Below are positions 32,263-41,884 of a stretch of 64,000 nucleotides of DNA, piece by piece; position 1 is the first letter of the stretch, and every line of letters begins with the position of its first letter. A model generated the notes under the pieces. That model saw only the letters and a program-made list of their open reading frames with translations. It had not been told where the DNA came from and did no database searches. Source of the stretch: JANYCO01 sp964437245 (lineage in GTDB: Bacteria; Bacteroidota; Bacteroidia; Cytophagales; Cytophagaceae); assembly GCA_964437245.1 (NCBI GenBank), contig CAYTGJ010000006.1:1-64000 (forward strand), read 5' to 3'. The position numbers and the translations under genes are program-made.

Positions 32263-34887
32263 ATGAGCAACAACGAAAGAGAACGATTGAAAAATACCGT
32301 TGGGAATACGGGCTGGAAAAAATGGGGACCTTACCTTACCGAACGTCAATGGGGAACGGTTCGCGAAGATTATAGCCCGGATGGAAGCGCCTGGGATTTT
32401 CTGCCTCACGACCATGCGCGCAGTAAGGCCTATCGTTGGGGAGAAGAAGGGATCGGTGGAATCAGCGACAGTAAACAGAATCTTTGTTTTGCACTTGCTT
32501 TGTGGAACGGAAAAGATCCTATCCTGAAAGAGCGCTTGTTTGGTCTTACCGGTCCGGAGGCAAATCATGGAGAAGATTGCAAAGAGCATTATTACTACCT
32601 GGAGAGTGCGCCGACCCACTCGTATATGAAAATGTTGTATAAGTATCCACAGCAGGAGTATCCTTATCAGCAGCTGCTGGAGGAAACACGCAAACGTAGC
32701 AGGCTGGAACCGGAATATGAACTGATCGACACGGGGATTTTTGACGAGGATAAATACTTTGATGTGTTTGTGGAATATGCCAAAGCAGAGGCGGACGATA
32801 TTCTGATCAAAATAACGGCGGTCAACAGAGGCCGTGAGGTTGCCCATATTCACCTGCTGCCCACGATCTGGTTCCGCAACACCTGGAACTGGGGGTACAA
32901 TAGTTATAAGCCTTCGATGGTAGGAGACAGTCCCGGATCGATCCGGATCTCGAATGAGAAAACAGGGGAATATTTTTTGTATGCCGAAGGAAATACCGAG
33001 CTTCTTTTTTGTGACAACGAAACCAATAAAAAAAGACTGTACAATGTAGAGAATCCTTATGCTTACTGTAAGGATGGGATAAACGATTATGTTGTAAGCG
33101 GAAATGATTCGGCTGTCAACAATAATAAAACCGGTACAAAAGCTTCGGCAAGCTATCAGCATCAGGTACCCGCAGGGGAAAGCTATACCATCCGGCTTCG
33201 TCTGTGCAATTATGCGAACCAAAGTCCTTTTGCAGATTTTGACACTGTTTTTTCTGACAGGATAAAAGACAATGAAATTTTTTATGAAGAGTTACATCAG
33301 GGCGTAGAAGATCCTGACAAGCGTATGATACAACGCCAGGCATACGCAGGAATGCTCTGGACAAAACAGTTTTATTATTTCAACGTGCGTCAGTGGCTGG
33401 ACGGTGATCCCGGACAGGTGCCACCTCCTGCGGAGAGAAAACATGGCCGGAATTTTCACTGGCGTCATATGAACAACGAAAATATCATTTCCATGCCGGA
33501 CAAGTGGGAGTATCCCTGGTATGCGGCCTGGGATCTTGCCTTTCATACGCTCCCGCTGGCAAGGCTTGATCCAAATTTTGCAAAACGCCAGCTTGAGATC
33601 CTGCTCCGCGAATATTATATGCATCCCAACGGACAGATCCCGGCCTATGAGTGGAATTTCGGAGATGTAAACCCTCCCGTACATGCCTGGGCTACGCTTA
33701 AGGTATATGAGATAGACAAACAACAGAACGGAGGTGTTGGCGATATAGAGTTCCTGGAAAAAATATTTCACAAACTACTGCTCAATTTTACCTGGTGGGT
33801 CAACCAGAAAGACTCCGGAGGGAATAACATTTTTGAAGGAGGTTTCCTTGGTCTGGACAATATCGGAGTCTTCGACAGAAGCAAGCCACTCCCGACCGGT
33901 GGCAGTATTGAACAGGCGGATGGGACAAGCTGGATGGCCATGTTTTCGCTGAACATGTTAAAGATCGCCCTGGAGATTTCCGAGCACAGTCCCGTATATC
34001 AGGACATGGCGTCCAAATTCTTTGAACACTTTCTGCATATTGCCGGAGCCCTTGCCAATCTGGGAGAGAACGATGTGCCGCTATGGGACGATGAAGATGC
34101 GTTCTTCTACGATGTGCTTCACACTTCCGATGGATACAGTACCCGGCTGAAGGTCCGGTCCATGGTAGGATTGATCCCGCTGTATGCAGTGGAGGTGCTG
34201 GATCCTCATTACCTGGAAAGGCTTCCTGTCTTTAAGAGAAGGGTGGAGTGGGTACTGGAAAACCGTCCTGATCTTGCTGCCTTGATATCCCGCTGGAACG
34301 AGCCGGGGAAAGGCGAGACAAGGTTGCTTTCGTTATTGAGAGGACACAGGATGAAAAAAATATATTCCAGGATGCTGGACGAGACAGAGTTCCTTTCAGA
34401 ATATGGTATCCGGGCACTTTCCAAATTCCACAAAGACAACCCATATGATTTTTGGGTAGGCAGTGAACGTTTTCGTGTAGCCTATAATCCCGGGGAGTCA
34501 GATTCAGGATTGTTTGGTGGAAATTCCAATTGGAGAGGACCAGTATGGTTCCCGGTAAATTACCTGATCATTGACTCGATGCTGAAATTCCACGAGTACT
34601 ATGGCGATGATTTCAGAATAGAATACCCGGTGGGAAGCGGACAGACCGTGACAATCAAGGAAGCCGCTCATGAGATTTCCAGAAGACTGATCAAAATATT
34701 TGTCAGGAACGAGAACGGAGACAGACCGGTCAATGGACAATACGAAAAAATTCAGAAAGATGAACATTTCAAAGATCTCATTCTTTTCTATGAATATTTC
34801 CATGGAGACAACGGATCGGGGATCGGTGCTTCTCACCAGACCGGCTGGACAGGATTGGTCGCCGAACTTATTTCGGCTTGTAAATAA
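32263..34887 (+). CDS. GH63-like (mannosylglycerate/glucosidase-type) glycoside hydrolase
   Basis: An 874-residue protein with no signal peptide, thus probably cytosolic. The N-terminal part (about 1-330) is a beta-sandwich with GPYLTERQWGTVREDYSPDG, GEEGIGGISD and PTIWFRNTWNWGY; the rest is an (alpha/alpha)6 barrel with WEYPWYAAWDLAFHTLPLARLDP, PAYEWNFGDVNPPVHAWA, EGGFLGLDNIGVFDRS, EQADGTSWMAMF, FWVGSERFRVAYNPGES and WRGPVWFPVNYLI. These match the GH63/MGH1-type family seen in many bacteria, which acts on alpha-glucosyl or related linkages. The exact substrate is not known. Two membrane-protein genes follow closely. Confidence 0.88.
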   Translation: MSNNERERLKNTVGNTGWKKWGPYLTERQWGTVREDYSPDGSAWDFLPHDHARSKAYRWGEEGIGGISDSKQNLCFALALWNGKDPILKERLFGLTGPEANHGEDCKEHYYYLESAPTHSYMKMLYKYPQQEYPYQQLLEETRKRSRLEPEYELIDTGIFDEDKYFDVFVEYAKAEADDILIKITAVNRGREVAHIHLLPTIWFRNTWNWGYNSYKPSMVGDSPGSIRISNEKTGEYFLYAEGNTELLFCDNETNKKRLYNVENPYAYCKDGINDYVVSGNDSAVNNNKTGTKASASYQHQVPAGESYTIRLRLCNYANQSPFADFDTVFSDRIKDNEIFYEELHQGVEDPDKRMIQRQAYAGMLWTKQFYYFNVRQWLDGDPGQVPPPAERKHGRNFHWRHMNNENIISMPDKWEYPWYAAWDLAFHTLPLARLDPNFAKRQLEILLREYYMHPNGQIPAYEWNFGDVNPPVHAWATLKVYEIDKQQNGGVGDIEFLEKIFHKLLLNFTWWVNQKDSGGNNIFEGGFLGLDNIGVFDRSKPLPTGGSIEQADGTSWMAMFSLNMLKIALEISEHSPVYQDMASKFFEHFLHIAGALANLGENDVPLWDDEDAFFYDVLHTSDGYSTRLKVRSMVGLIPLYAVEVLDPHYLERLPVFKRRVEWVLENRPDLAALISRWNEPGKGETRLLSLLRGHRMKKIYSRMLDETEFLSEYGIRALSKFHKDNPYDFWVGSERFRVAYNPGESDSGLFGGNSNWRGPVWFPVNYLIIDSMLKFHEYYGDDFRIEYPVGSGQTVTIKEAAHEISRRLIKIFVRNENGDRPVNGQYEKIQKDEHFKDLILFYEYFHGDNGSGIGASHQTGWTGLVAELISACK

Positions 34888-34908
34888 ATGATCTGAAGAG
34901 GTGTTCTT

Positions 34909-35565
34909 ATGAATGAATTTCTGACCTTTCAACGGTACAATAACAAAGTACAGGCTGAAGAATTGATCCGTGTTTTGGAAATGAAGGAGATCCCTTATGA
35001 AGTAGAAGATTATTCTGCAGCATTTGATGCTGCTTTTGCCAACAACCGGCTGACCTCAGAGATCAGTGTCAAAATAAGACAGCAGGATTTTGAACAGGTA
35101 CATCAATGGCTGTTAGAGGCGGCTGCTGAAGATATACAGGAGCCCGAGCAGGATCACTATCTTTTTGACTTTTCAGACGAAGAATTGCTGGAGATCATTA
35201 CCAAACCGGATGAATGGAGTCATTACGATTTTTCCCTTGCCCTGAAAATATTGAAGTCAAGGGGAAAAGAAGTAAATCCGGAACTGGTCAGGGTGCTGAG
35301 AAAAAACCGGGTGCAGGAATTGAGTAAACCTGAATCCGATACACGTCGCTGGATCATACTGGGGTATGGCCTGGTCTTGCTGGGAGGGCTATTCGGAGTT
35401 TTTATGGGGGGTCATATCGCTTCTCATAAGAAAATTCTTCCGAATGGAGATAAGGTGTATGCATTTTCAGAAGAAGATCGCCGGCATGGGGTGATCATTA
35501 CGTTCATAGGCATTGCGGTGATCCTGGTTGGGCTTTTTTTTAAAATAGGAGAGGCGCTCTCATGA
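34909..35565 (+). CDS. DUF2007-like membrane protein
   Basis: Of 218 residues, 1-65 (FLTFQRYNNKVQAEELIRVLEMKEIPYEVEDYS...) resemble the DUF2007 signal-transducing-type domain, which has a ferredoxin-like fold. A charged helical middle follows, then two membrane helices at about 147-167 and 194-213 around a short polar loop. The gene begins 21 bases after the glycosidase stop and 23 bases before the next gene, so the three probably form one unit. The function is unknown. Confidence 0.72.
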   Translation: MNEFLTFQRYNNKVQAEELIRVLEMKEIPYEVEDYSAAFDAAFANNRLTSEISVKIRQQDFEQVHQWLLEAAAEDIQEPEQDHYLFDFSDEELLEIITKPDEWSHYDFSLALKILKSRGKEVNPELVRVLRKNRVQELSKPESDTRRWIILGYGLVLLGGLFGVFMGGHIASHKKILPNGDKVYAFSEEDRRHGVIITFIGIAVILVGLFFKIGEALS

Positions 35566-35588
35566 CGGAGTGGTAATCATTGACTGAA

Positions 35589-36272
35589 ATGAATTTTCGG
35601 TCAGGAAACAGAAGATTGAATATTGACAAAAAAATGAAAGAGATCAAGGAAACAGGCGGAGCCAGAATAGGAATGGCCAACGCTACCTGGCCTTTAGCCA
35701 CGCTGAAAGTAAGTGAGGAACGCTTAGAAATAAATGCGGGGATCGTCGGGAAAGTCGTTTTCAGACCTTCGGATGTTCTCTCCCTTTCCGTCCACAAAGG
35801 CTTCAGCCGTGGTATTGAAATCAAACACCGTGTACAAAATTATAAATCCCCGGTTATTTTCTGGACGTATCAAAATCCGGAAGAGTTGTTGAAACGTATC
35901 GTAGCCACAGGGATACTGGAAAATAAGACGGCCGTTTCTCCGGAGTTGGAATCTGAAATTCAACTATATCAATCGGGAGGAGCATTCCCGGTAAGATGGC
36001 CGGTGGCGATCTCAATCGTAGTCCTCTGGAATGTGTTCTGGCTGATGGAAATTTTGAAAATATGGAAGAGCGAGCTCAATGGGGTCTGGATCGGGAAAGG
36101 TAGCCTCTGGGCGTTAGGGATCGTTTTGCTTACCTGTATGTTGGTTTTATGGTCCGGACCTGCCAGGAAGATCCTGTTAAAGAAAGGCCGTACTGCGGAA
36201 GATGTGAAGGCTACATTTTATTTTATCTTACTGGTGTGTGGGACCATATTCCTGTCGCTCTTGTTTCTGTAA
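35589..36272 (+). CDS. Membrane protein of unknown function
   Basis: The ATG at 35589 is taken; a TTG nine bases earlier is also open. The 227 residues comprise a soluble N-terminal half (about 1-130) with strands TLKVSEERLEINAGIVGKVVF and VLSLSVHKGFSRGIEIKH, like a PH-type domain, and three membrane helices at about 140-160, 170-192 and 207-227. It may be co-transcribed with the DUF2007-like gene; a shared terminator follows. Confidence 0.72.
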   Translation: MNFRSGNRRLNIDKKMKEIKETGGARIGMANATWPLATLKVSEERLEINAGIVGKVVFRPSDVLSLSVHKGFSRGIEIKHRVQNYKSPVIFWTYQNPEELLKRIVATGILENKTAVSPELESEIQLYQSGGAFPVRWPVAISIVVLWNVFWLMEILKIWKSELNGVWIGKGSLWALGIVLLTCMLVLWSGPARKILLKKGRTAEDVKATFYFILLVCGTIFLSLLFL

Positions 36273-36292
36273 AAGAGTATACATATGAAATG

Positions 36293-36322
36293 AAAAAGGC
36301 TTCCTGCACAGGAAGCCTTTTT
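36293..36322. terminator. Bidirectional terminator between convergent genes
   Basis: AAAAAGGCTTCCTG and CAGGAAGCCTTTTT form a perfect inverted repeat of 14 bases with only two bases between. T-runs flank both sides. It separates the membrane-protein gene from secDF. Confidence 0.92.
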
Positions 36323-36342
36323 CATTTTAGGGTTTGTCCCTT

Positions 36343-39300
36343 TTATTTTTTTGCCAAAGCAGGAGCTGCTTTTTCTTTTTTGTCGATTGCTTTTGCAGGA
36401 GTCTCTTTTGTTTTGTCAGTCCATAAATCCAGGATCATCGGCACGGCGATGAACAAGGTAGAATAAGAACCGAATAATACTCCGATCAATAATGCAAATG
36501 AGAAGCTTTTCAGCGTTTCTCCTCCGAATAAGAAGAGGATCACTACCACCAGCAATACAGTGAAGGTAGTCATGATTGTACGGCTCAACGTATAGTTGAT
36601 CGCTTTGTTGATCAGATCTCCCAATTCTTCTTTGCTATAGTCGTGCAGGTCTTTTTTCGCCATCCCGAATACTTCACGTACACGGTCAAATACGATTACG
36701 GTATCGTTGATCGAGAACCCGACAATGGTCAGGATCGCTGCTACAAATACCTGGTCGATTTCGTAAGCAATACCAAAGAAACGAAGGATCGCAAAGATGG
36801 CGATCACGATGATCGCATCGTGGAACAGGGCTACCACGCTACCCAGTGAGAACTGCCATCTGCGGAATCGTACCAGGATGTATATGAAGATTCCGATCAG
36901 TGTCAGCAATAAGGACCATACCGAAGAAGACTTGATGTCGTCGGCAATGGTAGCGCCTACTTTTGTCGAATACAGGATGTTGAAATCATTTCCTTTGAAA
37001 GCCTGTAATCCTTGTGTCAGAGCCGTCTCCACTGCTGCATCTGCTTCGGCAGATTCATCGTCGATCAGGTAACTGGTAGTGACTTTTAACTTGGTGTCGC
37101 TGCCATAGGTTTTTACCTCCGTACCGGAACCTTTGAAATCGTCCGTCAGTTGTGATCTCAGGTCTGAAGCTGTCACAGGTTCTTTAAACTCCACTACATA
37201 AGAACGTCCGCCTTTGAAGTCCACCCCGAAGTTCATACCACCTTGTATAATGATGGAGATAATTCCTATCACGATAATGGAAGTGGAAATGATGTAGGCA
37301 GTTTTCCGTTTGTTGATGATATTGAAGTTAAGCCCTTTAAACAAATTTCTGGAGATCACCGTAGTAAACTTGAGGGAATTTTCGTCTTTGTCCTTTACCA
37401 TCCAAAGTACGATTACCTTACTGATAAATACCGCTGTGAAGAAGGAACAAGCCACCCCGATCATTAGCGTAAGTGCAAATCCTTTGATCGGTCCTGAGCC
37501 TAAGAAGAAAAGGATCAAACCGGTCAGTACGGTAGTCACGTTGGCATCGAAGATAGAGCTGAACGCTTTGTCGTATCCAAGATCGATCGCTGCACGCATA
37601 CTCTTGCCTGCATCAAGTTCTTCTTTAATACGTTCGAAGATCAATACGTTGGCATCTACCGCCATACCAATGGTCAGTACGATACCGGCTATTCCAGGGA
37701 GGGTCAGTACGGAGTTGAACGAGGCAAGCACACCCATGGTAAACAGGATGTTGAAGAGAAGGGCAACGTCTGCCACAAAACCACCTTTGTGGTAGTAAAG
37801 GACCATGAAGAATACTACGAGGCTAAGTCCTACGATCATAGAATACAATCCTGAAGAGATCGCTTCTTTACCCAGAGTTGGTCCTACAATTACTTCTTCC
37901 ACGATTCTTACCGGAGCAGGAAGTTTACCTGCTTTCAGAATGTTTGCAAGGTCTTTCGCTTCTTCGAAAGAGAAATCACCTGTGATAGAAGAACGTCCGT
38001 TTGGAATTTCTCCGTTTACCACCGGAGCGGAATAGCAGTAATCATCCAGTACAATGGCGATTCGCTTCTTATTGTTTGCTTCTCTGGAAGCATCAGCGGT
38101 CATTTTTTTCCATACTTTAGCTCCTTGTGAGTTCATGCTCATGGAAATTTCAAATCCTTTTCCGTCCTGCGCTACATCTGAGCGGGCATCTGTGATCACA
38201 TCTCCGGTAAGTTTTGCTTTTCCTTGTCTGGATTTTTTACCAGGGATCAGTTCCAGCATCATGTTTTTTGCTTTCTTTTCCCAATAGAACGTCAGGTCGC
38301 CCGGAAGCAACGCTTGTACTTTAGGCATGGCAAAAATTCTATTGATCTTCGCCGTATCTTTTACAGAGTACATCAACTGGTATTGAGACTGGTTCAGACG
38401 GAAGATATCGGAAACCTTGTTTTGAGTGGTATCGGCAGCAGCAGAATCAGCTTTTGCCTGGTTGTTTGCATTGCTGTCTCCGTCGGCGCTCAGGTCATCA
38501 TCTGCGGCAAGGTTGTCGGAATTAGTTTCTGTCCCTTCTTTGTCAGGTTGCTCCAGTGTCAGCAGGTAATTGTTGGCAGCGATCAGACTTGGGTAAATCT
38601 CCTGAATGGAATATACTTCCACAAACTCCAGCATGGCAGTTCCCTGTAAAAGGTTTCTTACACGCTGAGGGTTTTCCACTCCTGGTAACTCTACCATGAT
38701 TCTTCCTGTTCCCGGAAGGATCTGTATGTTTGGCTGCACTGCTCCGAATTTGTCAATACGGGCACGTATGATCACCAGTGAGCGCTCTACTGCTTCGTCT
38801 ACTTCTTTGTCGATCATTTTCTGAACCTGATCGTCGGAAGAGTCAAATAAAATCCCTTTGGACTTATTGATCGAGTTAGCATAAATTCTTGCCAGTTTGT
38901 TATTCCCTTCTCTTTTCTTAAAAGCTTTATAAAACAAGGAAGTGAATTTTTCCTGTGAGCTTCTTTGTGCTTCGGTAGCATCTTTGAGTGCGGCGATAAA
39001 AGCAGGGTCCTTGCTGTTGTTACCGGCAAGCGCTTTCAGGATCTCCGTGGGAGATACCTCCAGCGTTACGTGCATACCACCCTGAAGGTCAAGTCCCAGT
39101 GCTAGTTCTGTTTCTTTGATCTCTTTGTAGGTGTATTTTGCTCCTAACACATTATACACCGGCTCCTCACTGATAGAATCCAGGTATTTTTGTTTTTTAT
39201 TGATATCGACTTTACCGGTGGAGTCGATGGCAGATGCTTCTGCTTTTGCTTCAATTCGTCTGGCGACGAAGGTGAAATGGATCAAGTATATACACAGCAG

Positions 39301-39345
39301 GGAAACTACTATGGTCAATACTATGATAAGACCTCTGTTTTTCAT
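36343..39345 (-). CDS. secDF: Protein translocase subunit SecDF (fused)
   Basis: RND-type membrane protein that uses proton flow to pull secreted proteins out of the SecYEG channel. The 1000 residues contain SecD (about 1-640) and SecF (about 660-970) in one chain, as is usual in Bacteroidota. Visible: an N-terminal membrane helix, LALGLDLQGGMHVTLEV (D1 motif), the large periplasmic P1 domain, ANILKAGKLPAPVRIVEE, GMAVDANVLIFERIKEEL (D5 motif), NFGVDFKGGRSYVVEF for the SecF part, and GFSINDTVIVFDRVRE. Twelve membrane helices are expected. The tail is Lys/Ala-rich. Confidence 0.97.
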   Translation of the reverse strand: MKNRGLIIVLTIVVSLLCIYLIHFTFVARRIEAKAEASAIDSTGKVDINKKQKYLDSISEEPVYNVLGAKYTYKEIKETELALGLDLQGGMHVTLEVSPTEILKALAGNNSKDPAFIAALKDATEAQRSSQEKFTSLFYKAFKKREGNNKLARIYANSINKSKGILFDSSDDQVQKMIDKEVDEAVERSLVIIRARIDKFGAVQPNIQILPGTGRIMVELPGVENPQRVRNLLQGTAMLEFVEVYSIQEIYPSLIAANNYLLTLEQPDKEGTETNSDNLAADDDLSADGDSNANNQAKADSAAADTTQNKVSDIFRLNQSQYQLMYSVKDTAKINRIFAMPKVQALLPGDLTFYWEKKAKNMMLELIPGKKSRQGKAKLTGDVITDARSDVAQDGKGFEISMSMNSQGAKVWKKMTADASREANNKKRIAIVLDDYCYSAPVVNGEIPNGRSSITGDFSFEEAKDLANILKAGKLPAPVRIVEEVIVGPTLGKEAISSGLYSMIVGLSLVVFFMVLYYHKGGFVADVALLFNILFTMGVLASFNSVLTLPGIAGIVLTIGMAVDANVLIFERIKEELDAGKSMRAAIDLGYDKAFSSIFDANVTTVLTGLILFFLGSGPIKGFALTLMIGVACSFFTAVFISKVIVLWMVKDKDENSLKFTTVISRNLFKGLNFNIINKRKTAYIISTSIIVIGIISIIIQGGMNFGVDFKGGRSYVVEFKEPVTASDLRSQLTDDFKGSGTEVKTYGSDTKLKVTTSYLIDDESAEADAAVETALTQGLQAFKGNDFNILYSTKVGATIADDIKSSSVWSLLLTLIGIFIYILVRFRRWQFSLGSVVALFHDAIIVIAIFAILRFFGIAYEIDQVFVAAILTIVGFSINDTVIVFDRVREVFGMAKKDLHDYSKEELGDLINKAINYTLSRTIMTTFTVLLVVVILFLFGGETLKSFSFALLIGVLFGSYSTLFIAVPMILDLWTDKTKETPAKAIDKKEKAAPALAKK

Positions 39346-39444
39346 GATTAGTTTTTGAAATTTAAAATGTACTTAGAATTGTAATTATAGATAATAGCCG
39401 CCTGTACCTCAATAAATAGAAAAACGGCAAAGAAATATTATGCT

Positions 39445-39801
39445 TCAGGGAGCATTGGGAGATATGAAATAAGTAAAAAGGGTACGGAAATACTTATCCG
39501 AAATGATAGAGCGCTGAGAAGGAAGAAGGATGGTTTCGGTAAAGGGAGCAAACTCAAAAGAGTAGAATAGAATTTCTTTGGCAAAATCCGGATGGATAAG
39601 CGAGACCACCACCGCTTCAAAATTCGGGGAAGCGGAAACCCGCTCTTCTTTCGGAGAGTTGTCAGAAGTGGTTTTTGAGCTGATCTCTTCCCTGTCCAGG
39701 GAGCTGGCAGTATAATGTATCCCGACTGAAGTCAGAAACACTGCTACTGTGAGCAGCAAAAGGAAAACCCCTTTGGTAATATGACGGTTGTTATGTTTCA
39801 T
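39445..39801 (-). CDS. Small single-helix membrane or exported protein
   Basis: The 118-residue product has an N-terminal hydrophobic segment at about 11-28 (GVFLLLLTVAVFLTSVGIHY) that could be an anchor or signal, followed by a Ser/Glu/Lys-rich stretch and a hydrophobic C-terminal part (ILFYSFEFAPFTETILLPS). No family is recognised. It lies 99 bases upstream of secDF on the same strand and might be read with it. Confidence 0.62.
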   Translation of the reverse strand: MKHNNRHITKGVFLLLLTVAVFLTSVGIHYTASSLDREEISSKTTSDNSPKEERVSASPNFEAVVVSLIHPDFAKEILFYSFEFAPFTETILLPSQRSIISDKYFRTLFTYFISPNAP

Positions 39802-39913
39802 AACATTTTGGCCTGCAAAGCTATGTAATTTTTATAAAGTAAAAAACTTATTTAGTGGGATATTGGCATAATTTTAGCGCAATTTTTGTAAATTTCACCC
39901 ATATGGGACACCA

Positions 39914-40303
39914 ATGAAAAGAATTGTATCAGTTGTTTTTAATCTATTGTTAGTAAGCCATTTACTGCAAGCCCAGGACGATGTGCTGGGGAGTGTGAGA
40001 AGTTATTTCAAACAAGGGAATGCGCATGAAGTAGCACGTTATTTCAATAATATCGTGGAAATCAATATCGACGGTGAAAAAGGTAATTACAGTAAAACAC
40101 AGGCAGAGTTCGTGTTAAGGGATTTTTTCAAGCGGAATCCTCCGGTTGATTTTCAAAAGATCCACCAGGGTTCTTCCAAGGAGGGCCTTACCTTCATGAT
40201 CGGAAAATACACAGCTTCAGGAAATTCTTACCGGGTTTATATTGTGGTAAAACAATTTAAGGGTACTTACATGGTCGATACTATTGACTTTAGCAAAGAA
40301 TAA
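39914..40303 (+). CDS. DUF4783 family secreted protein
   Basis: The 129 residues begin with a signal peptide (MKRIVSVVFNLLLVSHLLQAQ). The remaining 108 residues, DDVLGSVRSYFKQGNAHEVARYF... to YMVDTIDFSKE, form an NTF2-like (cystatin-like) domain, matching DUF4783. The gene lies just upstream of nadC, an arrangement seen in many Bacteroidota, but no functional tie is known. The location should be periplasmic. Confidence 0.88.
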   Translation: MKRIVSVVFNLLLVSHLLQAQDDVLGSVRSYFKQGNAHEVARYFNNIVEINIDGEKGNYSKTQAEFVLRDFFKRNPPVDFQKIHQGSSKEGLTFMIGKYTASGNSYRVYIVVKQFKGTYMVDTIDFSKE

Positions 40304-40414
40304 GAAGGTTGTTTCTTTGTCTCTCCCCGTAAAATACCTGCGCCAATTTCACGCAAATGTTTTTTTTTGCAAAAAGAGGATTAATTTTGTCCTGATTTAA
40401 ATCCATATACTCGT

Positions 40415-41266
40415 TTGAACTACCTGTCTGAAAAATCAATTTTACAATTTATAGATGCAGCACTGCTGGAAGATATAGGAGATGGTGACCATTCTTCTTT
40501 GTCTTCTATTCCCGCAAATGCGGAAAGTAAAGCCCGGCTGATTGTAAAAGGAGAAGGAGTGTTGGCAGGGGTCGCACTGGCTGAGAAGATCATAGAAAGA
40601 GTGGATCCAGCCTTGAAAACAGAGGTCTTCATAAAAGACGGTACACCGGTCCGCTATGGCGACATCGGATTTCATTTGTATGGCAATGTGCATTCCATTC
40701 TGAAAGCAGAGCGCCTGGTCCTGAACTGCATGCAGCGTATGAGTGGTATCGCTACCCTGACTTCTGAGATCGTACAGTTGATCAGCCATACGAACGCCAA
40801 ATTACTGGATACAAGAAAAACCACCCCCAATTTCAGGATTCCTGAAAAATGGGCGGTTAAGATAGGAGGAGGAGAAAACCACCGGTTCGGATTGTTCGAT
40901 ATGATCATTCTGAAAGACAATCACGTGGATTATGCAGGAGGGGTCCGAAAAGCGATAGAAGCTTCCTGCGCTTATGTGAAACAGACCGGAAAAGCTCTCC
41001 GGATCGAAATAGAGACCCGCACCCTGGAAGAAGTAGACGAAGCACTGCAGACCGGCGGCATGCACCGGATCATGCTTGACAATATGAGCGTGGAAACGAT
41101 GAAGCAGGCCGTGAAAATGATCGGCGGAAGATACGAAGTGGAAGCATCGGGAGGAGTTACCAAAGAGACCATCCGGGCGATTGCAGAGACCGGGGTGGAT
41201 TTTATTTCTGTAGGAGCGCTTACACACTCTGTGAAGAGTATGGATATCAGCTTGAAAGCATTTTGA
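40415..41266 (+). CDS. nadC: Nicotinate-nucleotide pyrophosphorylase (quinolinate phosphoribosyltransferase)
   Basis: Joins quinolinate and PRPP to give nicotinate mononucleotide in NAD synthesis. The 283 residues appear complete: LLEDIGDGDHSS (18-29), RLVLNCMQRMSGIATLT, LLDTRKTTPNFRIPEKWAVKIGGGENHRFGLFDMIILKDNH, IEIETRTLEEV, IMLDNMS, EASGGV and FISVGALTHS. The only start that keeps the conserved N-terminus is TTG at 40415 (TTGAAC). It is probably read together with the YcxB-like gene 36 bases downstream. Confidence 0.96.
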   Translation: MNYLSEKSILQFIDAALLEDIGDGDHSSLSSIPANAESKARLIVKGEGVLAGVALAEKIIERVDPALKTEVFIKDGTPVRYGDIGFHLYGNVHSILKAERLVLNCMQRMSGIATLTSEIVQLISHTNAKLLDTRKTTPNFRIPEKWAVKIGGGENHRFGLFDMIILKDNHVDYAGGVRKAIEASCAYVKQTGKALRIEIETRTLEEVDEALQTGGMHRIMLDNMSVETMKQAVKMIGGRYEVEASGGVTKETIRAIAETGVDFISVGALTHSVKSMDISLKAF

Positions 41267-41302
41267 TTTTAGTAAGAGTAATATAAATAAGAAGGAACAA
41301 CA

Positions 41303-41782
41303 ATGATCATCAAAACAAAAAAATACCAATTACCTAAGAAAACGTATATTCAAATAGCCCTTACTGCACTTATTAAAAAGCAGTGGTGGTATATTGGTGC
41401 ACCTATATTATTTGCGGCGATCGCTTTTGCGTTGCCGGCCTATAAGTGGTGGTTCATCGTTACGGCGATCCTTGCCGTGGTTATTTATATCCTTTTCTGG
41501 GCCATTCAGTTTACCGGGGTCACCCAGCTTCCTCAAAACCAGATCATGTTTGATAAGCTTTCGTATGAGATAGATTCACGTCAGATCATGATCAAAGTGG
41601 ATCCTCGTCGCGGAAGCCCGATCAACTGGGATATGATCAAGGAAGCGTATGCCAATAAAGACCACTTCCTTTTTATGGTCAATAAAGCGCAGATTATCTA
41701 TCTTCCATACAAGATCTTCAATTCTGATTACGAAGTGAAATTTGTGGAAACGATCCTGAAAAGAAAAGAGTTTATAAAGTAA
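41303..41782 (+). CDS. YcxB-like membrane protein
   Basis: The 159 residues have two close membrane helices (about 30-46 and 50-72) and a C-terminal soluble part (about 78-155): MFDKLSYEIDSRQIMIKV, GSPINWDMIKEAYANKDHFLFMVNKAQIIYLPYKIF. This is the layout of the YcxB-like C-terminal domain proteins, which have a PH-like fold and no known function. It follows nadC by 36 bases and is ended by a very strong palindrome. Confidence 0.7.
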   Translation: MIIKTKKYQLPKKTYIQIALTALIKKQWWYIGAPILFAAIAFALPAYKWWFIVTAILAVVIYILFWAIQFTGVTQLPQNQIMFDKLSYEIDSRQIMIKVDPRRGSPINWDMIKEAYANKDHFLFMVNKAQIIYLPYKIFNSDYEVKFVETILKRKEFIK

Positions 41783-41827
41783 CCCTATTTAAGATCGCTC
41801 CGGCTCAGGATCTTTTTTAGATACAGG

Positions 41828-41877
41828 ATGCCAGGTTCAAGATATAAGAAATAATAAAAATATCTTGAACCTGGCAT
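41828..41877. terminator. Bidirectional terminator built from a dispersed repeat
   Basis: ATGCCAGGTTCAAGATA and TATCTTGAACCTGGCAT form 17 perfect pairs around a 16-base AT-rich loop, between convergent genes. Its words match the repeats at 28868 and 30068. Confidence 0.82.
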
Positions 41878-41884
41878 TTGTAAA

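Noticed and set aside
32254..33222. 322-codon minus-strand frame
   Set aside because: Shadow of the GH63-like gene, whose motifs are continuous on the plus strand.
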